Source: Gonatopus flavifemur (Eukaryota; Arthropoda; Insecta; Hymenoptera; Dryinidae). Taken from it: a DNA stretch of 64,000 nt. The translations under genes and the position numbers were made by a program. This document shows positions 1-12,131 of the stretch, one piece after another (positions within the stretch are counted from its first letter, which is position 1; every line of letters starts with the position of its first letter). Where the stretch lies: positions 39,486,001 to 39,550,000 of the forward strand of contig JAFFJZ010000001.1 of the NCBI GenBank assembly GCA_018340375.1, in the 5' to 3' direction. The notes beneath the pieces are model-generated. The model was not told where the DNA came from. It did no database searches and saw only the letters and a list, made by a program, of their open reading frames with translations.

Positions 1-339
1 TTTCTCACAATTATCGCACACAACAAATTGTCCAGTTTAGGTTCCCTCGTTCGGTCTTTCAATGAAACTTCAAAACAGCGAGTTCGTAAGTGCGAGCGTA
101 GCAAAGCGGCTTCAATTGTAAGGTTTATAGACAGATATAAGTGAATTATTCTTAAGTTCAAATCCCCTCCGCGTAATTGGGATTTTTCATTATAAACTGT
201 ACTCAACAATGTATGAGAAATAACATGATTGCAATCAACAAATATGGTGGTAATAACTCGACGGTTGGACAACATGAACTAACAGATGTGCCTGAAAATA
301 TGTTTTTGCAAGGAAATTTTTTTTTTCATTTTAGTGAAT
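1..339. other. No gene seen
   Basis: AT-rich sequence without a supported gene. A stretch near 110-175 has weak A-box and B-box resemblance but does not fold as a tRNA (see rejected list). Confidence 0.5.
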
Positions 340-651
340 AATATTACCATCATTGATGGTGAAAATTATTGCCTTTGCTTCGATTTTTAGAACTCTTGCT
401 TGTAAGAATCTTGAAATAAAGTGTAAAGAAACATTACGATCGCTGATGGTAAAAAGTATCAGCACTGCCTGAAATCATCAATATTACCTTTGTTAGTTTT
501 CCTGAAGAAATTTTGGAATTTGTGACAAAGTGTAGTTTACCATCGTGATAATTTTATTACCAAGCTATTCTCAATAGTTTCAGTTTACCAATTTCGATTA
601 TGATATTACCTACGTATTTTACCACTCCCAATCATCAGATTTCTCTCCGTG
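340..651. mobile_element. Right part of a CACGGAGA-type element
   Basis: The block ends in TTTCTCTCCGTG followed by TA, which is the right end seen on complete CACGGAGA elements elsewhere in this window. Inside it the motif TTACCA or its complement TGGTAA recurs many times, like the subterminal repeats of DNA transposons. No matching left end was found, so the left boundary is nominal and the element may be truncated. It abuts the next element and shares its TA. Confidence 0.35.
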
Positions 652-653
652 TA

Positions 654-886
654 CATGGAAAGAATTTTATTTGAAAACTCACCGTGGAATTCCAGTGATC
701 GAGGAACACGTAAAAATTTTTCGAAATATTACTGTACATTCTATGAAACTTGGAGAAAATATCACTCTCAACTGTTTAGAAATGCACTCATTTTTACAAG
801 TTGCACAGTAATCTTTTGGAGAACTTTCACTGGTCCTTCGATTACTGAAATTTCACAGTGATTTTTACAACAGAATTCTTTCAGTG
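654..886. mobile_element. 233-bp MITE, CACTGAAAGAATT family, copy 1
   Basis: The right end reads, on its own strand, CACTGAAAGAATT; the left end is a decayed form (CATGGAAAGAATT). A second inverted-repeat block, ACCGTGGAATTCC, lies about 27 bp inside each end. TA flanks both sides. A second copy of the same 233-bp length lies at 49483-49715 and is similar along its whole length. It has no coding capacity: the short frame from 649 merely reads across it. Confidence 0.75.
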
Positions 887-3734
887 TAGTGAACAATTAA
901 ATGACGCGGTTATAACGAATTGAACGCAAATAATCTCATTGAATTGTGAACGAGTATGTGATCATATATTCTAACATCAAATTCAATGATATTCCTGTGA
1001 ATATAAACCAAATGAATAATGGTGAAAGTTAAGCAATATTCAATGAGACAAGGACAAATTTCCCCAAAAATTCACTGAAAAAACACGACGATACTACTTT
1101 TAGATTTCCAGAAAGAAAAAATCGATCTTTCCCTAGAACTGTGATATATGGATAACCATTGTTGATACAGGGTATATCTGTCTATTATCAGTTGAGCCCT
1201 GAGCATCCTCGATAACTTTTTGATGGGTTGGTACGATGTACGATTTATGGTGCTGAATTCTCAGATTATTGAACCCAGTTCAAAATCTCGTACCCACCGC
1301 GTCTCTTACGCAAATTCATGCAAGAAGATCAATTTGAATTGTAAAATACGGTACAAACCCCTTTCTCCTCACCCCATGGGGGGAAGAAATAATTTATCGG
1401 GATCTAATTTAGATGAAAATATACATCTCATTATACGAAGAAGGAACAGGGATCGCTTTGAACACTCAGGATACTTTTTACAATCGAGACGATGTTACCG
1501 CGTATCGCGGATAAAACGAGATTGGAGAACCGTGGGTGTATCTATAAAAAGAACCATGGAACGTCAAGATATTCAACGTACAGAAAAAGTCCCGGAGTTT
1601 GCTTATCTGAAAACTTCGTTTGCAATTTCTCGTTGCTCAGTACGATTGTCTAGAGCACGGTGAATCATTTATCTGTCAACGCGTCACGACTCTGCATCGT
1701 TTGTATCTTTCGAAGCAGCGCACGATCCTACGGCATATGATTTATGATCTTGGGACTTCGTTGGAGTGACTGCTCGTAAGGATCTTGTTTGGGTTCATAG
1801 TCGAAGCGACATGTAGCCCAGAGACGTGTCGAGGAGATCGATCGACCACGAAACTCTATGCACAACTATATCATGTACATAGGAAATTGTGATCTGAAAT
1901 ATAGGAAGAGAATGTATATTTTATCTTTTTTTATGACAGGATTATAAATGGATGAGGAGTTCAAAGATGATGTAGACGATGAAAATAAATTTTACGGAAA
2001 CGCGAACGATCGAAACTAAACGTCGTTCGGGAAGAATCGATCTTGCGATGTCACAAAATTTGTTGATGCGTCTCGTTTATGTGTAATCCAGGTTTTCTGA
2101 TCACATTCTCTTCTCAGGCCCTCTCCAGAACCTAATGAGACCTTGGAAATGCTACGAATCATATATAGCTGGGCAGGGTTTTTAATTGCATCATTGCCCC
2201 ACTTTTGGTGTGCGAGTATAAATACATGGTTGTTTTTTTCTCCAAATTTAAGAATAAATAAATCAGAATCGAGGAATTATTTTTATATTCGTATGTTTCC
2301 AGGACAAATGCAGTGAAAGTGAAACTCAAAAAATTAAACATCCTGCAATTAATAGAAAAGTGTAGAACTTTCAAAATAACTCAAAAAGAAACTAAGCTGA
2401 TACGGTTCACACCTTAACGTCAAATTATTCCGAAACGGATTTTAGTTAGAAATTCAAAGGAAATTTTAGGTGAAGTTGTTCTAAATATGTTAAATAGGAA
2501 CTGACTTTATGAAGATTACTTCCTATCAAGATAGTTTACACAAGTTCGAGGAAGTTAATTGTACATGAAGTAAACCCTGCTGGGACAATATGAAGAGATG
2601 TGACGTTGGGTGAGAACGTATTTGGATCAAGTGCATTCAATACTGCAAGAACTCATCTTCCGCTCAGATCTGTTTCTTTCGAAAATGTTGAGTAAGAACA
2701 TGGATAGCAAAATCAGCTGAAATAACAAATGATTGTTTGGAAGAGTTTTGTAATCGAAGCGTCGATGATGCAACCACTGCTCGATGTTCTGGATTGAAAA
2801 ACATGTTCTATAATGTTCACAAAGGATTCTATCACATGAAATTCAATTCTCGAGCAAAAACTCTGGATACCGTTCTCATTCGCTGTGAAGTTAATATTAA
2901 ACTATATACGGAAAGGAGAACTTCGTCCAAGTACGTGACGCTGGACACATTCGCTGGACGTTGAATAATTTCTGCAACTGAGATTCTCAAAGAATCGACG
3001 CAAATTGAGTGTAAATTTGGATGAAACTGATTTTGAACTCACGCCAGAAGCTTTTATATAATATCGAGGAGATCTAATTCATGGGAAGTGACAGGGTTTT
3101 TCTTTTCTGCCAAAGTTTGAAAAAGAAAGCGTTTTCAAAAGTGTTGAAATATTATATCGAATTCGCTTGAAAGTTACGGCGAAGTTCTAAGTGATGTATA
3201 AGTCTAAGTGGTGAAGATCGGACAGTATAATATAAATATGTTATTTTATGCTCTTTCATCGGATTTTGTTGAGTCGTGTGCTAACTTTTTGCTAAAAGGT
3301 TTTCGAAACGAGTATATAGAAGTGAATGTCTTGATAACGAAAACTTATTTGAAAATGGTTTCATATATTGAATTTATGCAGAATTTTTGTGGACTTCCAA
3401 ATCTGAACTCTTAATAAAATCCTGTTCTGATGAGGTATTATTATCATGATTTCCAATTGAAAATTTCATTGGAAGTTACACGGTACAGATTTGAAATCCA
3501 GATTATTTTAACCCATCCCAGAGCAGGTGTATGCGCTTGAACTCTCTGGTGATACTTTCGTCAATAGTTTCGAAATACATTCGGAATTCCGAACATTCAG
3601 TGGATCATGTAACTCGTATTGTACCCAATGTGCATTCGATTCCACAGTTTCTGAATGATCTTGATCGCAATATGAATTTTCACCTTGAATTTGAATACAA
3701 ACGCAATAAATGCAGGGTTCCCACAGACCTGAAA
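887..3734. other. No recognisable gene
   Basis: Mostly single-copy-looking AT-rich DNA. The longest frame (1220-1663, plus, 147 codons) has no recognised motif, no clear start context and no splice evidence, so it is not called. A C4G6 palindrome lies near 1374. Nothing else is supported. Confidence 0.5.
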
Positions 3735-3833
3735 GGTCAGGGAAAGTCAGGGAAATCGACTTTTGGTCAGGAAAGTCAGGGAAATCGCCCTTTAGTCAGG
3801 AAAGTCAGGGAAATCACCCTTGAGTCAGAAAAG
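3735..3833. repeat. Short tandem array with core GTCAGGGAAATC
   Basis: About three units of roughly 30 bp are visible, each built from GGTCAGGAAAGTCAGGGAAATC-like sequence with a variable spacer. The array is preceded by GGGTTCCCACAGACC. A related single unit (AGTCAGGGAAAC, then GTGAGGGAAATTG) occurs near 6520-6575 in the same orientation. Such CAGGGAA arrays are commonly found near the ends of non-autonomous DNA transposons, but no matching inverted end was found here. Confidence 0.6.
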
Positions 3834-4484
3834 CTTCTTAAAAACGCCTGACAGATGTACAAAGAAACAAGTATTTCTTTGAATCTAACAAATTATTGTT
3901 TAAATCGGTCTGAATAAATATTTCTTCGACAAAAATATCGTTCTCATGTACAGTTGGTGTAACAAGTCCGATACAGTTCTGATGAAATAATCTTTAGATA
4001 ATATGTTATTGCTGTTCTTTGAGAATCTCTCATTCATCAGACCCAACACTGGAAACAGGGTTGTGATAGCATATGCCGTCAATGGCAGACCATACAAAAA
4101 TTTGTTCGCCAAGGATGAGCCAACGCCGTAGCAATCTTGCGGCAGGGTTGCGCCCATCTCATGCCAATGGTCACTTTTATTTTTTATTGTAATTGAAAAT
4201 AAAATAAAAGATCCATTCTATCATTTCGATTGAACGAAATGAATGTCGGAGAATTTCAACATGTAATTTTTCTGATTAGTTTAAACTGATGAATGACGTA
4301 AATCCGGTGGTCCTGGCGTAGAAGTAGGCGGGTCTGGAAACAGATGAAGAATTATTTCTGTCATGGAATCTTTAAAGGAGACTTATATATTGATTGAATG
4401 CTTGGTTCGTCACTCGCAGGAAACAAGCATCACTCTGGTGAGAGTTATTGTAATTTGCTGTTTGAGAAGGAAGTTTCACTCTTA
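3834..4484. other. No recognisable gene
   Basis: No coding evidence. The minus-strand frame at 3900-4157 resembles nothing known. Words such as CAATCTTGCGGCAGGGTTGCGCCC near 4130-4155 resemble the degenerate repeats that follow and may belong to the same decayed element. Confidence 0.4.
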
Positions 4485-4585
4485 GCCAAGCTATTACTCA
4501 AGTCGAGTCAAGCTAACGCCTAAACTGAGCGAGGCCATCGCCCAAACTGAGCCAAGCTATTGCCCAAGCTGGACCAAGCTACGAC
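4485..4585. repeat. Degenerate GCCAAGCT / GCCCAAGCTG repeats
   Basis: Variants of an 8 to 12-base word built on CCAAGCT or CCCAAACTGAG occur about six times within 100 bases, and related words (GGGCCAAGCGTGG) recur near 4720. The pattern resembles subterminal motif clusters of non-autonomous transposons. No inverted ends were identified. Confidence 0.45.
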
Positions 4586-4893
4586 CCATGCTTGATGCAA
4601 CATGAGAATCCATTGTCATTCAGAGTTGCCTAATGCTTGGAGCAGTGTCCCGCCGAGCCCTAGAGAGCCTCTGTTGAAAGCATGCTTTTTCCTTTAAGCA
4701 ATATTGGTTGAAGGATGGGCCAAGCGTGGCGCAGCCGATGATCAATGATGGATCAATGAAGTCGATTCATGACTTCCCATATTGGTACAATGTTTAGACC
4801 ATTGTCAACCATCCTTGTCCCTACATAGATTGCCCAGCTTTGACTGGCAGCCTTGCGTCTAGCTATATTCCGTCGTCAGCATTGGCGGAGCCT

Positions 4894-5534
4894 GAAGATT
4901 TTTATATGGGTTCTTGTGCGGACACATTGAAAATGTTGCGGAAGGCCTTTGATGATCAAACTATGGCACAAAAAAACGTTTGTAAGTGGTACAATGAGTT
5001 CAAAGCGGGCCGAGAACGCGTTGAAGACGAACCGCGCTCTGGACGACCATCAACGTCTACCGACGAAGGCCACGTCCAAAAAATCAAAGATTTGGTGCTT
5101 GAAAATCGTCGATTGACAATTAGATACCTCGCTGATAGTGTTGAAATATCATTTGGCTCAGCCCAAACCTGGAACGGCCGGAATTATGGGCGAACAACTC
5201 TTGGTTCCTTTATCACGATAATGCACCGGCTCACACTGCATTGGTTCTTCGCGACTTTTTTGCCAGAAATTCGATTCATATCGTTCCGCACCCACCGTAT
5301 TCGCCTGATTTGGCTCCGTGCGACTTCTGGCTATTCAGCAAACTCAAAAGGCCGATGCAGGAACGCCGTTTTGACACGATTGAGTAGATAAAAACCGAAT
5401 CGAAGGAGGTCTTGAAGGCTATACCGAAAAAAGACTATTCCGACTGTTTCGAGAACTGGAAAAAGCGTTGGCAAAAGTGCGTTTTATCGGACGGGGATTA
5501 CTTCGAAAGGGATGAAATTAATTTGGAAGAATAA
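4894..5534 (+). pseudogene. Mariner transposase pseudogene (DD34D family)
   Basis: Two blocks in different frames match the architecture of mariner transposases. Block one (about 4900-5165) has the N-terminal helix-turn-helix region, the linker EDEPRSGRPSTST (about 5025-5063) and the second helix-turn-helix beginning LENRRLTI. Block two begins near 5170 with the residues RPELWANNSWF and continues with HDNAPAHTA, where the second catalytic Asp codon is 5217-5219. It then has PYSPDLAPCDFW, where the third Asp codon is 5322-5324. The 34 residues between them fit the DD34D spacing. The segment between the blocks, which should hold the first catalytic Asp and roughly 140 residues, is missing, and the frame shifts at the junction. 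An in-frame TAG lies at 5385-5387, and the gene ends at TAA 5532-5534. It is a dead copy. The family is clear; the subfamily cannot be assigned by eye. Confidence 0.88.
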
Positions 5535-5588
5535 ATCAAGAATTTACATTTTATAAACAAATTATTCACCTCACTTTTTGATCACAGA
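4894..5588 (+). mobile_element. Mariner-like element, internally deleted relic
   Basis: This carries the remains of a mariner transposase gene (4894-5534) and a plausible 3' end, where ACTTTTTGATCACAGAG near 5572-5588 resembles a mariner right terminal repeat. No complementary left terminal repeat (CTCTGTGATCAAAAAGT) is visible upstream, so the 5' end appears lost. The copy cannot be autonomous. It lies immediately left of the palindromic MITE at 5646-5866. Confidence 0.8.
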
Positions 5589-5645
5589 GTTTCATTTTAT
5601 TCAAGGAAATTATCATTTTTGTTGTGTACGTAATGTAATTCTCTA

Positions 5646-5866
5646 CACGGAGAGGAATTTGTAGTTAAATTTACTATGTTATTATTGTTCCCGAGGAACA
5701 GACTGAATTCTGTCGGATTTTACTATGAAGGGCATATTTTTACTATGGTGCAACAATAGAATGCTGATCATATTTACTATGTCTTATGGGGGAACCCGTC
5801 ATAGTTCAGTCTGTTCCTCGGGAACAATAATAACATAGTAAATTTAACTACAAATTTCTCTCCGTG
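5646..5866. mobile_element. 221-bp palindromic MITE, CACGGAGA ends
   Basis: The ends CACGGAGAGGAATTTGTAG and CTACAAATTTCTCTCCGTG are inverted. The arms continue as a near-perfect inverted repeat for about 65 bp (through GTTCCCGAGGAACAGACTGAA), leaving an AT-rich centre. TA flanks both sides (5644-5645 and 5867-5868). It has no coding capacity. Its transcript would fold into one long hairpin. Confidence 0.85.
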
Positions 5867-5868
5867 TA

Positions 5869-7017
5869 TGGTGTCCTCTTGAAAGGATAATTTCCATTGA
5901 ATTTCGTGTATTTTATTTCGGCGAGTTTGAACATATGTTCATAAACATACAGTACTCTGCTGGAACAGTTTTATTAATTTGAAGTCAGATTGAAAATTGA
6001 TTTTTGTTCCAACTAAAAGTATTGTACTAACATTTTTGCTAAGATACGTGATATCAATTCTTAAGTTCAGTTTCAAATAAAAAGTGAAGTTTGATTATAT
6101 ATGTGATGAGATTTTTAAATTCATTCTTCCGTGTTCTTCACTTCCTATCAAAATAAGACGAAAGTTTTTGTTGATTAATTTATTTTTGATTGCCAATATA
6201 CCAAATATTTATACCAGTAGTTCGAGTATATACCTTTCGTTCTTTTGGTCATATGTAAGTTTTCATTTTTAATCACCAATTCCGTTCATTAAATGCAATG
6301 GATCATCAAGTTTATGTTTTCATTATTGACTCCCCTGCTTGGAAAGTTCGATAGACTCCCATGAATTTCTATAGCTGCTGTGACAATGAACACATAGAAA
6401 CCAATAGGATATCATTGATTCCGATAGGAGGTGTACTGAAATATCACTTCATCATTTTTTCATCCCCATTATGTAGCCAATGGTCATAGAAATTATCGAA
6501 GGAAGGTCATGGGAATCCTCAAGAAAAAGTTCATGGATAGTCAGGGAAACTTCTGAAAAAGTGAGGGAAATTGAGTATGAAAATTTTGTGTAAGCATTTT
6601 TCTTCGTTTCGGCAGGACAAAGTCGTGAATATTATAATACAGGAACTTTGAAGGTGGAGTATTCTACAGAAATGAATGATGAAAATAGACAAGCTGTTTT
6701 TTTAAATTAATGATTTGGAGTTAATCGAGTGTTCAAGTGCTTGCTTCAATCTTGAAACGAGGAATGCAGTGTGCAAAATTTTTACAAAACACATTGAGAT
6801 TATCAAATTGAATTCCACACAGGTGAAGGAGAGAAGGGAAAGAAATACGTAACAAGTCATCCACAGTGACACAAGGGTGTGAATAAAACGACTGCTTCGG
6901 AATTGAAACTGAAAAAGTAGATCAACTTCACTTCAAGGACGAATAAAATTGAAATTCAGCCGTAGCACAGAATGGAGCAATACGAAACCAGGGGGTAAGA
7001 TAGGTCATATTCAATTG
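5869..7017. other. No recognisable gene
   Basis: AT-rich with only short frames. An isolated CAGGGAAA-type unit at 6520-6575 matches the array at 3735-3833. Nothing else is supported. Confidence 0.5.
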
Positions 7018-7025
7018 CTTCACAG

Positions 7026-7161
7026 CAGGGATGGGCAGCCTCAATTACTTTTTTGTACTTCTTCTTGTCAAGTACACTCTAATTTGACGTTGAAAATCTC
7101 TATGTTATGGAAATAAAAAAGTACTTCGAGTGCAAAAAATAATTGAGGCTGCACATCCCTG
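7026..7161. mobile_element. 136-bp hAT-like MITE
   Basis: The left end CAGGGATGGGCAGCCTCAATTA is the inverse of the right end AATTGAGGCTGCACATCCCTG with one mismatch in the first 12 bp. The repeat extends through an AAAGTACTT segment. Flanking octamers CTTCACAG (7018-7025) and CTCTACAG (7162-7169) match at 6 of 8 positions, as expected for a diverged 8-bp duplication. The CAGGG terminus and 8-bp duplication are typical of hAT elements. Confidence 0.7.
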
Positions 7162-7169
7162 CTCTACAG

Positions 7170-10100
7170 CGAAAAATTCCATCTCTGACATATATATCGT
7201 GAAAATGATGTATGTTATCATGGATACTAACCCAAATTTTGAGCCAATGCCTATTCTTCACAATTGAAATTTGAAGATCACCACGAACCGTTTTGTGCAT
7301 CTCAGCAACACTGGAAGTCTTGCCAAGGTTCACAAATCGTATGTTGCACAAGTTTTTTGGCAGAGTCTACACATAACTTCGGAAATATACACTTGAAATA
7401 ACCATAGAATTTCAAACAAAAGTGCAATACCTGCTTTTCAAACAAAACTAGTTCAATAATCCATTCGAACTATTGAATGTGATAACACAAGTTCGAAGCA
7501 ATCTTCCATTTCTATTTAAATTGAAGAAATGTTGCTCTATTTATTTTTCCATACTATGATTGCTGCATCTCGATTTCTTCTTCGTATTGTTTTTCTTCGT
7601 GTATTTCGTACTCTTGCGAACCAACACTACACTTATTCTTTCAAACAAACATCGATCAATCCCTCGAACAGTCGATCGATAGAACAAATTCGAAATACTG
7701 AAACGTGATTCAAAATTCCCAAATAAAAAGTATACAGTTTAAACGATCAAATATATTTTTGAAACACAAAACGAATTCCCCAATTGTTGAGGAATTTCTG
7801 CTCATACCAACTGCCAGTTGATACTACGATTATTTATGAACACCTTGTATATGTACTCGAAAAAAATATGATTAAAAAAAAATAGAAAGGCTATATACGG
7901 AATGAAAATCTAGAACGCAAGCTATTGGAATTTAATATCCATAATAAATAACTTCTTTTGAGTTGAATGTGTGCGTTAGTCATGAAGCTATGGAATTTCG
8001 TATAAAATTGAATTTCAGAAATGAACTTATTCAATGATCAGTCTCCGAAGTGTTTGAATATTACCCCACACATTCGTAAGACAATAGTGAGATCGATCAT
8101 AAAAATTTTCATTGAAACAAATACGAGTATGGAAAAATGGAATTTTTGAATGATCGCACACCGTACATTTGATTGGGAGAATATATGGAACGGTACAAAG
8201 GCACTCTCGTGGAATGCACTCTCTTTTATTTCGATTTAATTTTTTTTTTCCGTAAATAAACCAAACTGAAAGTTCTGAACATGCTCTGTACGTTTCACGC
8301 ATTTTCTCTTTATAACAAGTAATGAAGTACGTGGATGGTACTATCTGAAAATCAAACTAGTATCCACACGAAAAACAGTTCAACCAGTTTCAATTTCACA
8401 CTCAATTTCTCGTAGAACTTCATTCTCTCGAGCTTCTCTACTTCCTCTCACGCTTTCAAATTCTCTACAAATTTACTGCTCTGGACTTGGTTGGTTTTGA
8501 TTCTGAGCGTTTCGCGAGTTCGACTTTTCATGCCGGCTCGAGTATCAGAAGAGATCTCCAACGAGAATCCATTGTTATCATTAAAATATCGTCAACTTCA
8601 AACGTGAAGTGAGGATCTGGACTATCAATTTCGATATCCAATCTCGTACATCGTTGACATTTCATTGTTAGAATTTAATCAAGACTCTCTCTCTCTCTCT
8701 CTCGCTCATTTAAATACAGATAATTTGTTTTTCCGCTTTGAATTCGAGGGTAGGGAAGAAAAAAATCGAGGGGTCTTGATATTTTTTATCGGAGTTCATA
8801 AATCTTAATTGAAAAGAATTCATCTGTGATTTAGTTTGGGAGATGGAGAGATATCTCCGGGTCGAGATTGTAAGATATTCATAGATTCCTTTGAATATAA
8901 CTTCAGGTGGAAATAATATACTTGATGCCCCTCTCAAGATCGGATCGCACTTCTTTGTGTATGCGCGTTTTAAGATAATGTCTCGGGTCTTTGCTTTCCG
9001 GGAGAAATTTATTCCCTGAGTAGATCACGCCGAGTCCGTCGATTCTTTGCTCGAATACTACGAGGCTAATAGGATTCCTCATTTGCAATGCACCGGACTG
9101 AATTTTTCTCTTTTTCTCTCTAACCGAATACTCGTTAGCGCGCTTTCCACTCCTACTTGAAGAAGAATTTTCTCATTTCTTATTATGAAAGTTAATCAGG
9201 AAGCTCTTGAATTCTCATTCAATGGATCCAACATCGATTATTTAATTGACAAATCCTCCAGTTGATAATCGATTCATGTGCGCGTTCGAATAAAATGCGA
9301 AATACTACAATATGGAAAATTTTAATTGTACTTGGGAAGAAATTGCACGTCCCTAAAAAGAAATACGATTATGTACAGAATTGCGATTATAGTTTAATCA
9401 CATTATTTCCCCTATACATTATGATTTTGTTGGGGAAGGCAGACAGTAGAACAACAAAGTCCAGTGATTCCATTATAATTTAATTATTGTTTATGGTCCA
9501 GATTAATTTAATTGTGCATCCACTTTGAAACGGAAGGGCATCAGCTGCATTGTTCCGACTAAAAGTCTATTTCATGCTCATAGAATACCAGAAGAGACAC
9601 ACCGCGTTTCGTTCTCTTCTCTTTCGCGTTATCGAGGGGCTACATTCTCTTTCTGGTACGTCTTTTCCACATTTTCTCGATCTTCTTCTCTCCCTCTGTC
9701 GCGAGTCACGAAACAGACAGGAGGATCGAGAGAAATTTCGTCTTCACGATTCTCGTTCTCGTGGAAACTTTACGCCCCGGTGTTTCTCAAGTAAATCCGC
9801 AAATACATCGTTGGCAATGCGTCGTATATCTTGTTTCTCCAAGTTTCTTGTTATGAGAAGTTAAATTAATGGTGTTATTGTTTACACAAAAATTCAATTC
9901 GACGGGAATGAATGTTCAATATGAACGAAGGTTGCCCCACAAACTGCTCTTCTCTCTTTGAATGCTGGATCTAATCATTATGTACTTTGTTTCTACTGAG
10001 GGAGGAAGTGCTATTATGGAGTGACAGTTTCGTAATACGAAAACTTACGTTTCACGAGTTCACCGGGAACTTAGAATTCCATCATATACATTGAGCACGA

Positions 10101-11227
10101 ACTTGCATAATTTTACATCGCATCTCCTGATTTTTCGTTGTCCGAAATACAAAACGTTTTTACCGTTTTGAAGCAATCATTGTATTTGTTTGTACAAAAA
10201 GCGGGTGATTCCCCGCATTTTTACAGCGTGTTTCGTACATTTCTGTGAAGAATCATCGTAATTCCAGCTAATAAAATTTCTGCCATGAATCAAAGATGTT
10301 CAAATTTCATAAACAACGACAAGATCACAAATTCCCGGCTTATGAAATTTATAGAACTTGTAGAAGGGGATACTTCATGAATTGGCTATATGTGCAGTCC
10401 AAAGTTGGAAAAATTTATTCAAGACCAAGGGAACGACACTCTTGTTGTGGAGTAAATTATCTCATTCATGCAGTAATTATGCGAAATGATGAACCCTTAG
10501 ACTGAAACTTGAGATCTAATTATCCAAACCAAGAAATATTATAAATTTCTATAAAATCACTCCTATGAAAGTTCTATTAAATTGTATATGGATTAATAAT
10601 ACAATCGAACATTTCATCAAAAAATCTCTTCCTAAAATATTATTCAAAAGTAATATATGAATCAGAAAATAGGGAAGTAATAGTGGTAGATTTCCATAAT
10701 GGAATATCTCACTGCAAACCTCCAATTGTGATCGATTCAGCTGTTGATCATTGAACCTGAATTGTTTCGATGGACAAATGTTCACTGGCATCACTATGAT
10801 ACCCTATGGTCCACGGTACTCAATGCAAATTATATTTCATGTATGGTGATAATTTCTGATATGGTACCATAAGAATAATATTGTGATAATTCGAATTCAT
10901 AGATTGCGCTTGTAAATGTGGATACAAATTTGCATGCACCGCCAATAGAATCGTAGTTTTGAATCTAATTTTCATTCTTGAATCGAATACCAATATCATG
11001 AGAATATTACGGAGGAATTTCAAGTTACATTTTGATTGTTGATCTTCGCCAACTGCGATAATCGATTGATCGTAAATATAACGGGATATCATCAAGTTCT
11101 GTAGGGAATTTGAAAAGGTAAATGTGCAATCATGAATTTTTGTGAGGTCGTGTTTTCCATGTGAAGGATATAAAAACCCTCAGTTGCCGTGTTGGAGAAG
11201 TTTGATACGTGCTGATACATTCTGATA
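7170..11227. other. Gene-poor stretch, nothing recognised
   Basis: About 4 kb without delimitable repeats or supported exons. Frames such as 9550-9864 (plus) and 8027-8302 (minus) have no motif and no splice context. The segment 9590-9800 is richer in G and C than its surroundings and could be conserved non-coding DNA, but this cannot be tested here. Confidence 0.45.
8685..8703. repeat. (CT)n microsatellite
   Basis: A run of about nine CT dinucleotides. Confidence 0.9.
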
Positions 11228-11397
11228 AACTCCTGGGGAAGAACACATCAAAATCTAATAAAATCCAATTTTATGCTCATTAATTCTCATAAAGGTGATA
11301 TAAAATCTCATAAATCCTTGGACGAATGCTCAGATAAAATCTTATAGAGTCTCATAGATTCCATGGATCAGTTTTTATGAGATCTTTTCCAGAAGGG
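11228..11397. mobile_element. Probable small MITE with ATCTCATAAA motifs
   Basis: The left part CTCCTGGGGAAGAACACAT and the complement of the right part, CTTCTGGAAAAGATCTCAT, are imperfect inverted repeats. Between them the word AAATCTCATAAA or a variant is repeated five to six times in both orientations. Boundaries are approximate and no target duplication is clear. Confidence 0.4.
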
Positions 11398-11622
11398 TTC
11401 ATAGCTGTTGTTCAAAAATTCGGATTCCCTTTCATAGTACGATTGATGCAATGAATTACATGAAGTCGTTCTTTTTGGGATATGATACAATAGTTCATAA
11501 ACGGAATTCCTCTCTAAAATCTTAGCAAGTGATTCGTATATTCCCTGTTAAAAGTTTTATGCACGCTAAAACCGCTGATTCCTGCTAATCCCTTAATGTG
11601 TACGATGGAACGAATCAAAATA
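11398..11622. other. No gene seen
   Basis: Short spacer between two elements. Nothing supported. Confidence 0.4.
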
Positions 11623-11794
11623 CTCTCCAAACTTGAAACAGTGAGAATTTCACACGAAATGAAAGGTGAATTTACTCCTGACTGCCTGAAGAGAGAATTT
11701 TCATTTCAGCAGAGTGAAATTGCACTCTTCATGTAACCAAAATGGAAACTATCTTTTCGTCGAGTGGAATCTTCACTGTATCAAATTAAGAGAG
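11623..11794. mobile_element. MITE family A (CTCTCCAAAYTTGAA), short copy
   Basis: The left end CTCTCCAAACTTGAAACAGTG and the right end CACTGTATCAAATTAAGAGAG are inverted. The same ends occur on the copies at 12025-13078 and 14304-14553. Flanking dinucleotides are TA and TG. It is 172 bp, shorter than the roughly 250-bp full copies, so an internal deletion is likely. Confidence 0.6.
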
Positions 11795-12131
11795 TGACTT
11801 GTTGATTTTGAAACAAAAAAACACCATTCCTTGCGTGAGTTCCCACTGTGAATAAAAGATTTCATCACATCGGCTTATCAAGATACTACAATAGAACGCT
11901 TCAGAAGCATACGTTTAATCTATTCCATTCATTTCTTCCATAGAGAAGAAATGTTTGCAAGTACTAGAAACAAGGACAGAAGTTTATACGATAAGACTTT
12001 ATTCAGAATGATGTAATTCACCTACTCTCCAAATTCAAATCAGTGAAGTCTCATTATTTTTGTAGTTGAAAGTCGACCATCGAATGGAATCAGTAAAATA
12101 TCAGTGAATGGTCACTGGTTATGCAGTTGGA

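Noticed and set aside
110..175. Possible tRNA gene (TAGCAAAGCGG, then GTTCAAATCC)
   Set aside because: Neither the acceptor stem nor the T stem pairs. Only weak box-like words are present.
1535..1600. TATAAAAAG followed by a TCAAG initiator-like word
   Set aside because: TATA-like words are common in AT-rich DNA. No downstream gene supports a promoter.
1220..1663. 147-codon plus-strand open frame
   Set aside because: No recognised motif, no convincing start context or splice sites, and of a length expected by chance across 64 kb in six frames.
2163..2585. GGGCAGGGTTT and the complement of CCCAGCAGGGTTT as possible element ends
   Set aside because: Similarity is limited to about 10 bases, with no flanking duplication and no internal symmetry.
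10193..10228. Hairpin AAAAAGCGGG / CCCCGCATTTTT resembling a bacterial terminator
   Set aside because: The context is eukaryotic, so an intrinsic terminator is not meaningful. It is too short to call a MITE.
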